A DNA stretch of 64,000 nt from Monomorium pharaonis (lineage: Eukaryota; Arthropoda; Insecta; Hymenoptera; Formicidae). Positions 13,601-25,770 of the stretch are shown here, in pieces. How positions within the stretch are numbered: the first letter of the stretch is position 1; every line of letters starts with the position of its first letter. The translations under genes and the position numbers were made by a program. The stretch covers positions 5,905,001 through 5,969,000 of the forward strand of contig NC_050475.1 in assembly GCF_013373865.1 (NCBI RefSeq). The letters run 5' to 3'. The notes under the pieces are model-generated. The model ran no database searches. It had not been told where the DNA came from and worked only from the letters and a program-made list of their open reading frames with translations.

Positions 13601-16600
13601 CTCATAATATTTATTTAAAAGATAAAGGAAATGAAAGATACAATCACACATTACTATTTACATATCTTTGTTATGTGTCTAACATTAATTGTGACAGCTC
13701 AACTGTAATTTATTCGATATTGTGGCAATTCTTAGTGAACACATGAATAACTTTGCAGACAGTTAAAAAGAAAAACGTGATGTAATATCCAGAATATTGT
13801 TATTTCGAATAATATACACACATAAACTAAGTAAATATTAATTATCTTCGAAAATAATTAGAACACATTATTTTGCAAGTATTGAAGAAATTATAGCCAT
13901 TGGCCATCTTCTCGGTACATGGTCATCATACCCTAATTTACCTTATTATAACTCGAATGAAAATTCCTTTCAGTATTTAAGTACTTTTTTAATAAAAATA
14001 TGTTATAAAAATATATTTTAGAAAGTACTGTGTTTTAAAATAAGAAAAATTTAGCGATTACAAGATTCACACGAAGCATATTCCTGCGCGTTTTTTTATT
14101 TTAACAAACTAATTGTTTCAACTTACTGGGCCTGTAATTGTTAATATGCAAAAACGTGGCCGCAGCGACGATCATAGTGACAACTACGAGACACCGTAAT
14201 ATGTACGTAGTCGGTGTCGCCACATGATGGTGAACAGACTTATGGGAATACATCGCCTACCAACGTTGTTATGCGACGATAACAAGAGGTGACGACATTT
14301 ATTCCTCGTGAGCTTTGGGTGATCGACGGACTTTAAATGAGATTTATTCGAACGATTAATTTTCACAAAATATATATGTGTCGCGATTAAATTGCGTAAA
14401 CCATGAACGTATGCTATTGAGCGATGTGTGTATGTGTATTTAATAAACTAATTGTCAAGATGTCAAATTTCTGTCAATGAGCAAGAGCCAATTTCTTTTC
14501 GTTATTATATTAACGATTTTCTGCTGAAGGCTTTGAGCTGAATATCGATGTCAAGGAAATAAGAAGGAAGTGTCAGGTGGAGAAACCGGCTCTGAAAAAA
14601 AAAGGAGCAGCCATTTGTACAGAGACCGAAAGTCGAGTTGCTTGCTTGCAGCTCGTTCACATTAGGCAGACTCTTTCCAACTCCCGCTGAACAAGCGGTA
14701 CATCGATTAACTTGCGTGAGGCAACCGTGAACAAGTCGTAAAAATCAGACTTGAAGAGTAATAGAATTAACGGTGACTAATTACGGTGACTAATAACGTA
14801 TTGAATTTACCGGATACCATTTTTCACGCATTAACCGCTAGAGTAACTTAACTAGCTTCTGGAAACTACAGAGTTCTTCACTTAATTACGATTGCAAATA
14901 GGTTGTTGATATTTTGTAATGGATTGATGTAATTTATAAGCGAATGAGCAGCGATTATTTTCTGAAATATAAATATCGCTACACCACTGTGTAGCGAGTG
15001 AAGGTGAACCCCATAGATGAAAATCAATATTAAACTAGATCAAGAACATTACGATTGTCTAATCACTTTCGTTCTCGATTAGAGGGTCATTATTACATAA
15101 AGCCTCATTACGTCGAAACTGATCTTATCTATTGTATAATATAACGTGTCGTAATCCGATCACGAGTGTGACAAACGGAATCACTGAAGGTGTTCGAAAG
15201 TCCTAAACCGAAAGCGTTATTCACACTATACACGAATTTCACCACATAAATCTTTTTGCAGCACGGAAATAAACTGTACAAACGTAACATAAAGTGCACT
15301 TCCCAATTGCAGGCTTATATATTATTAAAATTCTATATAATTTGTTTAATATATAAATTTTATCGAATAATTTTTAACATAGAATTTGCGATTTGCGTAA
15401 TTTTTTAATGAAGTCTGAGTCAACTGGATACAAAATCTAGGAAATCCTAATCGACGCTTCAAATATAGATAAGAAATTATGGCCTGTGTGCAATTTTATT
15501 CGCAATCATCAATGCATTGTATTGTTATATTGTTTCTGTCTTTAGCCTTCTACATATGTAATCTTCCGTTATGAAACGCAAAGTCACGTTTACGTCAATC
15601 GACGATCAATTCATTATGCCACGATTAATAGCTACGCCACATGCGGCACAATTATCAATCAAGAGAGCGTGTTGCGTCTAAACGCGACGAAGAGAAAGAC
15701 ACAAGCAAAATAATTATCGATAGATAATTATCCCCTTGACAATCATGCGCGCGGGAAAAAAAGGTAAAAAGAAGACGTATATGAGGAGTATGATAGATCT
15801 TTGTGTCGCACTGCACCACTGCGGACATTTACGTGGGACCGGTACAACAAAACCGCGGGCACAGTCGCGCGCTCCCCGTCGAAGACTGATAGGAACAGCA
15901 AGACTCCGAAATTCGTTGCCAGAACAGTACGTGTCTCTCCCGCTACCTTTCGCCGTTTCAACGTTCCTTCACGCTTCCTTATTACCTCATGATCGATAGT
16001 GCGCCTAAGCACAGTGTGAGGAATGATAGTGTAGGCCTCTCTTACTTGTGTAAAACCGCCCGAATCGAGTCTCCCGTAAAAAAAGGACAATGATCAAAAT
16101 GGCATTGACAAAAATCGCAGTAAAAGTATTTACTGTAGCTTTTTACGACGGCATTATCTGCATTATACTCGGCTACGCGGAATTCAATTGCGCCGAACAA
16201 TCGTGTCATCGACAATAGAAGAACACTCGGTTACTAAAAGCGCGATTACAATGAAGTTGATGATAATGAAACTTTTTCCATTTAAGTATAAATTGCTTAT
16301 TGTTACACTGCTGCTAAAAAACTTGCTATAGTTTGTACATACGTTTGATAAACGTTAAGTTAACTGAGATCCAAATTTATTGAGACGATAAATGACATCT
16401 TTTATTTTACATTGTAACTATTACATTGATATTTTCATTTCTATTTTCATATACTATTTTATTAGATTAAAATTATTTTTGGTTAGTGTAAAAAAATATA
16501 TTTTTAGCTTTGATTTATTTTTTATATAACCTGTTCTTAGCTGTTTATATTTTAGTAACTGTCAGTAATGAATTTTTAAAAAGATTTCTTATTAATTATT

Positions 16601-19600
16601 CTAACGAAATTATCTCCAAAAATGATAACTTTTTGATAATTTGATAATTGCTAAATATTTAACTTATCTCCACACATTGGCTGTGTTCTTATTCACGACA
16701 CGTTATTGTTCTTATAATCTTCCCATCCACGGAAATGATTAATAATTAATATTGGTAAAGTATAATTGTACGAATTGATTCTCATCTCTTTTGACCTCTG
16801 ATTATGAATAATAATCAATCGTGATGAGTTCGAATGGAAATCGAAACATTTTTAACACCCGGATGTTTATCTGTCAATGGCTAATGAAGTTGAAAAGTGA
16901 ATTAATCGCTGATGAAGCAAAATGACGTCCTAAGAATGATTATGATTGAGACAAAATGACGACAGGATCTTTGGAAATCACTGCACCACTGTCGATTGTC
17001 GGCACGTGAACCCGACCGTGAGACGACCGACGTCGCCGGTACCGTCGCGCACCCGGTAGTCAACTGACGAGCAGGCCCAATTTCGTTGCTTACAATCGTG
17101 CAAATTGTGACGTAAATCGGTTTCCCCTCTTTCGTCCTCGGCCCGCGTGTCCTCGAGAACCAAGGATCGTGGTCGTACTTGAGCGCTGTTTTTTAATCGC
17201 ATCTCCGCAATTTCTGCCAAACCCCTCGCGTTTCCTGCGCTTAAACGTGGGACGACCTGTGCGCCTGAGATATGTGTCAGAGGCTGGGTAACGACGAGTG
17301 AAAGTTCGCCGGCGGGCCTTCTCTTGATCGAGGGGGGGACCCCCTACTATCCCCGATAACTAAACCCTCGGATTCCATCTCTCTCAGCCGGCCTCGCGTG
17401 AATACTTTCATCTCTCGACCTTTCTCCTTCAAGTTGGTCCAGCCGGCGTATAGATTTCGCTTTCGCTGATGCCCAATCGATTCCACTCTTACTCGTGGAC
17501 GGGGCAGAAACAGTCATCACGCTAGCGGCTACTATGTGGAAAACAAGTGACGTTTCGCTTTAGCAGGATGCGATTAAGCTTGCGTTTCTTCGGTCATTCA
17601 CTGAGATTGCGACATCGTTGCTTGTTCAAGCGAAACTTTCTAGAGAGAAAGATAATCAGCTATTTGAAGTGCACCTTTATGATAAATAGATCGAAAATAA
17701 AGATATGAAATCGATTAATTCTGTTATATTTATGCGAAATATGTATAAATTATCATTGTCGAGAAAATTATTAAAATCCATTAACATAAATATGAAATGT
17801 ATATGAGTAAATTTTCTCCCTACGTGTTATTTTAAGATACAATTCAATTTTTATAATCAATTTAAATCATATTAAAAATTTTTATTTTATAACAGAAAAC
17901 AAAAAAAAATCATGAAACTTGTAATCAAATTTGGACTGCCTACTTGAAAGCAATGTCTACTTTTGCTAAACTTTTTTTCTCACAAACTCCAAATTTTTTT
18001 CAAGCAAAGTTAAACTTTTTTTAACTGGCAGCAATCGATAAATAATTTTTTAAATTAGCATGAATGCAAAAGAACTGAACGATGAAGAGTGTGGATTCGC
18101 GTGAGAGATAATTGCTATGCTTGATTTTAGTTGAGTAAGATTAGAAATAAAGTAGGAATTTGTGAAAACGACACGAGTTCGTATTTCCCTTTGCGGAAAT
18201 GTACCGATAACATACAAAACAGTAGGGAAAACGATTGCATTTCCTGTTGTAATAACAACAGTCCCGAGCATTTCCTCTAACATACCGCAAAACACGTCAA
18301 AGATAAGAGATGAAGAAAAGTGCGTTGTGAATCCAAGGCACGAGATAATTTGCCTTCGATATCTATCTCAGAATATTTTTCTCCGAGTGTAATTGGAGCA
18401 AAGTGACAAGCGTAGGATGTTATATAAATAAATTTTTTGAATGATTGGCACGATACTGTATCATTATGAAAATATTAGAACACAAGAAGAACAGACAAAT
18501 CGAATGGACGTCAATTAGATGTCTATTATTTGTTGTTCCTCTCTGGGAAACAGACATGCTGCAAAATATAAACTTTTTTACATTTCTGTTACGTATTACC
18601 TAATACGCATTGGATAACAAAATTGCATTACTTTGATCTGTAATAGTGACATTACGTTACCTAATCCGTATTAAAATAAAAGCGATTGTCATCTATTATC
18701 GCGTTGTGCTAAGCAAATATTACTTCCCAGCTTAGTAGATAACAACCGCGTTCTCATCTGTCGGGAATGTGTAACAATTTGACGCTATCTTCCTCTATTA
18801 TCTAGCATTTCTCCTTCAATTTCGTTACGTTTCTAAGTGTTTATAAAGATGCGCCAGGGGAGAGTTGCTGGTAATGCAATCATCCGATCTAACTTAACTG
18901 TAACTCGCGCCACTCGAACACTGCTCAAAGTGAAACTGCTTAGTCGTGAATTTATCGAAGTCATCATTAAAAGTAAATTTTACTTATCACTTGGGAAAGT
19001 GAAAGACGTATCTCTAGGCAAATCGTTCTATGGCTAGTAAAATAGCGTTAATAAAAATTGGTATTGTTCTCTTTCCTCTCTCGGCAAAGTCTCTTCTTTT
19101 TTTTTTTTTATCGATATATCAAGTAACGCTCTCGAGTGAAAATCTCTCGGGCATAGAAATGTTTTGCTCAATATGTTTCATGCTACGTTTAGTAATTATG
19201 AATTATTAATTTCTGTATGAAGTAATCTATGTTCACTAGGTAATCAAGATTCTATTTATCTGATTTTTAAAAAAGAGACTAATTATTTTGTGCGTGTGTA
19301 TAGAAAATGCATTAACTGTAAGAAAAAGAGAAAGGCTCTATTTAAATGATAATGCTCTTCCTTTTCGCATCTTCTTTAAACAACGGAAGTACAACATAAC
19401 GCAATGTTAAGAACGTAATCTCATATTTTTTAATGATATTTTATCTCGTTGCAAATTAATATTCTTACACTTCCTGCATCATGTTTACTATAAAATTTAT
19501 ATTAAGTGACAATTTTTTTTCAAAAGTTTTATTTACCAGGAAGTTTTTAAAGCAAAACTCGGAATGCGTATACGATAATCAAGACGGCTTTATACATAAT

Positions 19601-21646
19601 AAATCTTCACGTTTACCGACGAATAATCGACGCTTTCACTTGTTTAATTCGACGTAACGCATCTCTCGTACTTTTTACAATTCATTAAATTTAAACAAGT
19701 ATATCGTATTTCACTAATATTACAATTTCTAGGAAGTATGGATGGATTATGGATTTGCGTGCGAGTTATGTATACGCAAGGCTGATCGCGGCAATCGATT
19801 CGATCGCCAAACATCCTCAAATCATATATGTACGTGCATACAATATAGCTATTACAAAATTTGCAATACAATCAAAAACAAAAATACAAAGTAATTTTTT
19901 TTGTAAATAATGCATTCCACTTTATAATATAATTGTCACACTTTATGGGCATAATCAATTAATATATCTTTTATGTGCGTGTATTAATTATTTTTTATGC
20001 ATTTTGGACATTATTGCGTCGAGAAATTGGATATGAATTAAAACATTTTTATACGCAATTTATAATTTTCATTATAATTTTCCATAAATATAACGAAAAA
20101 TAAATATAAAAATAATGTTTTTATATAAAATTATTATGCACATGAATGAATAATCTAAATATCTTGAAGATACTAGTTTTATAATTTTTTATTTTTTTAT
20201 CATAATGATAGGATGATAGGATTTCGAAGAAATTGATAAAGAATGTTTTAGTTGTCTAATTATTTGTGAAAAAAATAATGATATAATTAATTTAATGTAC
20301 AAAATTTATTACTAAATATTTAATTTGCATTTATTTAACAAATAGAATATTTTATTTTATTTATAATATTTATTTATATTTTATATTTATAATTATAACA
20401 AGGAGAAAATATTGAATTTTTGGTAAAATTCAAAAAGCGATATATATTATATGGTCTCGAAAATTATCTGACAAATTTTATATATTTTACATCTAAATAG
20501 GTAAGAAAAATTTAACTTTAGCAAGATTTTGTTTTCTGATTAAACAAATATCTATTATTGGATGTGAGCGAAATAAAAGCGTGTGTCATTTTATAAATTT
20601 TTAAAAATACTAGTAAATTACAATTAAAACACTAGTAGCAAAACATCGGTGAAATTTGATGTCAAGAAGTCTAAACAATCACAAAAGATAAATTTACGGG
20701 ACAAACGGACACTTCTTCGAAGTATAAAAGAGGAGAAAGTGAGAGATATTCAGTCAATCAAAAAAAAGCCCTGACACTCGGGCTAGTGTTAAATCGTGAT
20801 TAATAAGAAATTTGACTTTTAAAGCGGAAGTGATATATTATCGAAAAGTGAAATATTGTGTGTGCGCATGTCATTGTAACGTACTTTCACGTAGGCCTTT
20901 CGATTTTCGTCTCGGTATATTTTATCAATATTAAAGACTAGCACGGTGTATGAAAAAGCGCTCTTTTTTTCTGTACAATTGGCTAAAGAAAACGTTTATC
21001 ATTACACTATTTGTGTAGGACTGTAAGATTACGATGTATTATTATCTGTGGATAGTATTATGATGCTAGTATTATGATGAAAATTATTACATATACACAC
21101 TTAATTTTTATGTGTGGGAAAAATTTATATATATTTTCTTTGTGTAACATAATGATTCTGAAAGAAAATTAAATTTATCTTGTTTTATTGTGATATAATT
21201 ATTTCTTAACGTTCAAGATAGACAAATTATTTTAGAGCTGAAATGAGAATATAAATGCACATAGAATGAAATGAGAATATAAATGCACATGGTGTAAATT
21301 TTCGAGACATTGCTACATTTCATTGATAGAATAAAACAAGTATCATATATGTCATATGCACAAGTATGGTCATATGCACGTGAAGGTAAACAAGTTTTAC
21401 AAGATAACAAAATTGGTAAATATAATAGTATATACATATAAGATAAATATAAGTATATGTAAGTGAACATAAAATTATACGCGAGTAAGATTTTATTTAA
21501 TTATATTTTATTTAAAAAGTGTATAAGATATTTATATATTAAAAAATATGTCAAGATATTTTTCCGTAATTACAAAATAAGAATATATATCTTACTTTCT
21601 AATATTATAAAATTTAAACAATTTTTATTGCTATCAATTTATAAAA

Positions 21647-21702
<56 letters not shown>

Positions 21703-22462
21703 CAAAAATGTTATTAGATAACTAGTTTACTTTTATTATACATTTATTATACATTTATTTTTATAACAATAATAAGTAATCCTTTTCATTATTTGTTTTT
21801 AAAAAAAATTTAATCCGCTTTTTATCCCGCTTTTCATCAAATAATATTAAGATTGATAATTTTATATCGGACAGTCAGTGCAGTATTGTATGTTCCAGGT
21901 TAACATATAGTATATGCTATCTCGCGTATTATATCTGAGAAATGTAGCCGTAGGCGATTAGCATCCATGGCAGTAGGTTTAGAATAGAGATGCGTGTACA
22001 TAACTGTAAATTTTGATTTAAGGTCATTCACCTTTTGCACAATACTCAATTAGTACCAATTTTCCAACCAAAACGCATTGTTATCTTAAGAATCTTTGGG
22101 GCTATATCAATTATAAATATACTAGACACTACAGACACGCGCTTCGCGCGCGCTATTTAACATTTTATTTTTTACTTTTTGAAAATAAACTACAACGATA
22201 ATTGTATAGATAACTATCTATACAAATTTGACAGCTGTCAAAATTCAATCGCAATGACAGTTACTCTCGCAACACGAAGTAAGCGCAGCGAGAGAACCAA
22301 TCACCGTCGCGGAAAAGCGGCAATAATACAATGGTAACATCTCCTTTTTACAAAGTGGAGGGGATGGATTATGTTTTAGAAGACAAAAGAAGATTTTATG
22401 TATTCTTTGCAATATGGAAACCTTTCACAAACAGTTTCATTAATAGAAAGTAACACACACAC

Positions 22463-22506
<44 letters not shown>

Positions 22507-24874
22507 AAATACTAGAATAAAACTATAGAAAAATAACAAACATACTAATATAATGGAACGTGTTAACTTTATATTAATTTAAATTTAAAATTTATATTAA
22601 AAGTTTAAACAAATTTTAAACTATTCTATATATATAATTTATGTAAAAAGTAACTTTATAATATAATTAATGTTGATGTGCGCATACGAATTTATACACC
22701 CAATGCGTATTTTAAATTTAAATTAATTTAAAGTCAACACGTTCCATCATATTAGAATGTTTGTTATTTTTCCATAGCTTTAGTCTTTTATATTTACTTG
22801 CACGTAAAAAAGTAAAATTTGTTAAACACTAATACTTACAAAATATCAATAAAAGCTTATTTTTAGTATAATATTTTTGTGTTATGCTGCTTTAAATCAC
22901 TTTAAAATTAGTCGAGAAATAATTATAATACCACACTGATTATAGATTATGGATTATAAAGGAAAGTTGTCTATACTGACAATGAATTAATCTTTCTAAA
23001 GTGAGTTCTTCTTATCTCGCTCATTTAGAAACTAAACACTGCACTGTATGAATACTGATAAAAACATGATCTAGGTTAATATAAAGGAAAAAAAATTATA
23101 GAAATGAAACCTATAGTTCACATTCATGGTTTTTTTCTATAAAAAAAATCTATAAAATATTTTTCTATAAACTCTACTAAAAACGAATTCTTTACAAGCA
23201 AGAATAAAATTAGCGTGATATTCTCTTGCAAATTGCATCGTTTAAATAATCGTGAATGCATTATTAATAATATTACATGATCTTATATGTTTATAGCTTT
23301 TTAAAAACTGTTTTACATTTGTCTCTTTCGTATTTTTCTCATAATACATGTGAAACATAAAATTGCTGTACAGCGTGACTAAAGTACCTCAGTATGATAC
23401 AGTAAATTATTTCATTCTTATTGTTTATCAATGTTAAACAAGGATGACATAATGCATTATTTTAAATTGTAAAACCAAAAAATTTAGTTAACTGTCTTAT
23501 TATTTTTCTTTCCAACTTTGTTGTTTAATATATTAAAATATATCTTATTAATGATTTTCCAACTTTTATAATAACACACATATTTTATAATTACACACAT
23601 CTGACTCCTCTTACGGAGCTCTGAATTCTATCATTACTGCCTATCTTAATTATGAAATAGAATTTTTCAGATATTTTTTTCGGGTTATGTTGCGGGAACA
23701 TTGATTACTATAAAGTACTATAAACATTATTATAAAAATGACTATACCATGATAAAAAACATTTTCTAGTTCGTATTTATGTTTTTAAATTTTTACTTTT
23801 AACTTTCGTTTAAGCAATACTTTTCAAAAACAAAGTAGTAGCTAAGTCATGGCGACTTTCCTCTAGATTATAGCTTATAGATTATAGTCTACTACAAAAG
23901 CTGGGTTCGTTTTAGCGCTCACAATGCTTGTATGCATCACTTGTCCTTGTTTAATATTTATTTGATAAAAACAAGAATGAAACGATGTGTTTACAGCGTC
24001 AAAGCGAACTATTTATTTATAAAAAATAACGATTTATTTAAAAAATATTTAATAAAATATAACGATAGTATTATATATATATATATATAATATGTCATAT
24101 AAATAAATTTAAGTAAAAGTGCTTTCTCTTATTTATCAAAGAAAAAATGTGAGAAACTATCAGAATATTTATATTGTATGTAAAATTAAATTTATATTCA
24201 AATAGATTATAACCAAGAAGTAAAATAAATTTAAAAATTTGAATAAAAACTAATTTATTTAAATAAATATAGTATCTGTACATATTCATGTATTGTATAT
24301 TAATACAGAATTTTAAAACAAGATAAGAACAATGAAATAGATACAATAGTTTTCTATTAGCATTACTACTCACTACGCAATTTTTATTCATTTGTCTTGC
24401 AAGTGTCACCAAAAATTGTGTCAAAAGCAATTGTACAATCCATGCACTTTTAAATTGACCCGAGATTGTAAAATTGTACACCAACCTGAATTCTTCGCGC
24501 GGTGAAGGAAAGAATATGAATGAGACAATCTTATATATAAGTGAGACGCAGGATATATCTTCATCTCGTGTTTATACAGAATAGAACGTTTTTTCCCTTT
24601 TGATTTACTTAATTTCTGTTACTACGTGGCTTTTTCACTCACCTGGTGTCGGCGTCAGGTAGATGATGGTCGTGACCACGCTGCTCAGGCCAACAAAGAT
24701 CCCGATTCTGAAGAGCATGGTGCACCTGACGGATCGGGACTTGTTAGCCGAGATAGCGAGAGGCGCGAGAGCGTGGAAAAGGCAAGCAACCCAACCAAGC
24801 AAGCCGTCGAGAAAGGTACGGACTGTCCGGTGTCGTAGCCGCGGACACACTAGCGCTTGCTTAAGCAAGTTCAT
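1610..24874 (-). CDS. Multi-pass membrane protein, unrecognised family (5 exons, 369 aa)
   Basis: Proposed coding exons, in transcript order: 24874-24643, 3004-2733, 2667-2572, 2269-2019, 1868-1610. All joins agree in phase (1, 0, 0, 2) and the total is 1110 nt, ending in TAG. Donors include GTGAGT after exons 1 and 3; the acceptor of exon 5 is TTCTCAG. Hydrophobic stretches that could span the membrane lie near residues 24-42, 53-75, 127-145, 173-193 and 229-250. The loop before the last one is rich in Trp and Tyr (about 209-220), and the tail after ~250 is polar and acidic. I do not recognise the family and assign no function. The start is the Met at 24872-24874, which leaves a short basic N-terminus before the first hydrophobic segment; the frame is open further upstream, so another start is possible. 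The weakest point is the link of exon 1 to exon 2: the acceptor (CCGAAAG) has a poor pyrimidine tract and the intron is 21.6 kb. The last four exons are well supported; the first join is an inference from phase and matching membrane-protein character. Confidence 0.6.
3534..3539 (-). terminator. Poly(A) signal of the MCORP gene
   Basis: AATAAA on the minus strand ~95 bases beyond the MCORP stop codon. The position suits a short 3' UTR and would end this transcript before the downstream exons of the host gene at 3.0 kb. Confidence 0.5.
3635..14253 (-). CDS. MCORP: Multicopper oxidase-related protein (MCORP), 9 exons, 651 aa
   Basis: Coding exons, in transcript order: 14253-14127, 12964-12865, 10860-10740, 9362-9152, 8577-8182, 7404-7042, 6061-5792, 4594-4379, 3786-3635. 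The total is 1956 nt with all phases consistent and TAG at 3635-3637. The start ATG has an in-frame TAG just upstream. Residues ~17-34 are hydrophobic after a His-rich start, so the protein is either secreted or held by an N-terminal signal anchor. A Cys-rich segment (about 49-92) precedes three cupredoxin domains, as in insect laccases, and ILTANRQMPGPSIQ (~103-116) is typical of them. Copper sites: HWRG at 139-142 (second His replaced by Arg), WHAH at 182-185 (intact), the first His of HxxHLH replaced by Leu535 (HLHG at 538-541 kept), and the final HCHxxxH replaced by Arg607, Asp608, Glu609 and Asp613. Five of ten His ligands and the type-1 Cys are therefore missing, so laccase activity is unlikely. 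Insect MCORPs are a known family of such degenerate MCOs, reported as needed for viability and ovary development. A minus-strand AATAAA lies at 3534-3539. The assignment to MCORP rests on the ligand-loss pattern. Confidence 0.88.
6073..6087 (-). repeat. Poly-C run forming the pyrimidine tract of an MCORP 3' splice site
   Basis: Fifteen G in a row on the plus strand, read as C15 on the transcribed strand, end ~11 bases before the acceptor TGTGTCCAG of MCORP exon 7 (exon starts at 6061). Most pyrimidine tracts in this window are T-rich. Confidence 0.8.
7921..8059. mobile_element. Short TIR element (MITE) with TA target duplication
   Basis: The ends are inverted repeats of about 19 bases (ATTCTTAYCATGTTGGTGT) flanked by TA on both sides (7919-7920 and 8060-8061). 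The element is 139 bp and carries no ORF. It sits in MCORP intron 5. A TA duplication fits Tc1/mariner-type elements, but I do not recognise the termini. Confidence 0.6.
11536..11595. other. Short hairpin in an MCORP intron
   Basis: ACTGCACCGA and its complement TCGGTGCAGT flank a loop of ~14 bases. The pairing extends outward through CATAATA/TATTATG with a small bulge, giving over 20 paired bases within ~50 nt. It could be a MITE remnant or a structured RNA. The stem is short for a microRNA precursor. Confidence 0.3.
14254..22121. other. No coding exon: upstream of MCORP, within the host gene intron
   Basis: Mostly AT-rich, with GC-richer patches at about 15.7-16.0 kb and 17.0-17.5 kb that could hold the MCORP promoter or non-coding first exon; no TATA box or initiator could be placed with confidence. 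A 28-base period direct repeat occurs at ~21240-21290. A (TA)n tract lies at 21653-21700. Short ORFs in this stretch show no recognisable protein. Confidence 0.5.
21653..21700. repeat. (TA)n microsatellite
   Basis: About 24 uninterrupted TA dinucleotides. Confidence 0.95.
22122..22330 (-). mobile_element. Helitron-like 3' terminus, minus strand
   Basis: Read on the minus strand, the sequence has a GC-rich hairpin (CGCGC-GAA-GCGCG) followed 12 bases later by CTAG, next to a T in the host. This is the layout of a Helitron 3' end: hairpin, short spacer, CTRR, insertion next to T. Inside lie the perfect palindrome TTTGACAGCTGTCAAA and a CTCTCGC/GCGAGAG hairpin. The 5' end was not found, so the inner boundary is approximate and the copy is probably short and non-autonomous. 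Confidence 0.4.
22465..22503. repeat. (TA)n microsatellite after a short (CA)n
   Basis: A run of CA dinucleotides leads into about 18 TA dinucleotides, immediately left of the inverted-repeat element that starts near 22511. Confidence 0.9.
22511..22788. mobile_element. Inverted-repeat element (MITE) with arms of ~75-80 bp
   Basis: The left arm (22511-~22590) and the right arm (~22708-22788) are near-perfect complements, sharing GAAAAATAACAAACAT and TGGAACGTGTT followed by an AT-rich block. The middle is ~115 bases and non-coding. A target-site duplication could not be fixed because both flanks are AT-rich. Confidence 0.65.
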
Positions 24875-25770
24875 TGCCAGAGAGAGAGTCGATTCCCGAT
24901 TAAAAGAAAGAAGTTTTAAGTGTAGGAGCCGTATAGCGTGTACGCAGTGCCGTTTACGGTCTCTCGCCGGTAGAGAGGCTTGTACGCGGGTATGAATGTC
25001 TCCCCGAAGAAGTATGATACCTATCAGTCTTCCAGGGAAATCGTGAACCTCGTGACCCTCCGACAATGGTATTCTTCTCGCTTAGGAACTTTCATAACTA
25101 GCGCTTTTCACGAGCAGATCGTATAATAATTAAGGAATAATTAAATTAATAGAAGAATTAACATATAAATACCTAGCGTTATTTTATGTTATTTGTATGT
25201 TGAAATTATATGTTAATTTTTTATATTGATTTAATTTGTTAATTACTCCTGATCGTGTAGATTATCTCTAAAGTTACAAAAAAAAAATTATAGTTTCGAT
25301 ATCGAAACTGTCTAAAAAGTTGAGTTATTCGGTAAACTAAAAACGACATTATTTAATATCATAAATAAACGATTATTTATTAACGATTCATAAACGATTA
25401 CAAATTGTAGATATATTGCATTTAAATTTTAAATATTTCATATTTTAAATATTTTAAAATTTAAATGGATTTTTTTAAATATAGCAATAAAAATATGAAC
25501 TACATAATATAAATACATAATATATAGCATTTTAGAATTATATTTAATCAATATTTTGTTCACATGCATATGCATTTTTTTACGCGTAAGTATATCATCG
25601 AGGTGAAATTTTGCAGATTAGTACACCATGAGAGAACGTGATGGCGATACTACTGCAAACAGCAAGACCTGCTGAGTGCTGGATAGCTGGACTTCGTACA
25701 GTGGAGTTTCGTTTAAGGTTAGGTTATCCAACACTTAAGATTATTTCGCACATGCGGAAAAAGTACCATT
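24875..25770. promoter_or_regulatory. Divergent intergenic region between the membrane-protein gene and PNLDC1
   Basis: The two start codons face away from each other across ~0.9 kb. The frame at 24875-25066 remains open on the minus strand but resembles no protein domain and is taken as 5' UTR. The rest is AT-rich, with a small GC-richer block (25.62-25.75 kb) next to the PNLDC1 start that may be its promoter. Shared regulation is possible but not shown. Confidence 0.4.

Noticed and set aside
18050..18392. Overlapping ORFs on both strands of ~80 codons
   Set aside because: No domain, no splice sites and no matching neighbours; mutual shadows in AT-rich DNA.
24875..25066. N-terminal extension of the membrane-protein gene
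   Set aside because: The frame is open, but the extra residues are basic and low in structure; the Met at 24874 gives a usual short N-terminus before the first hydrophobic segment.
25717..25725. GGTTAGGTT, similar to the insect telomere repeat TTAGG
   Set aside because: Less than two units; no array, so chance.
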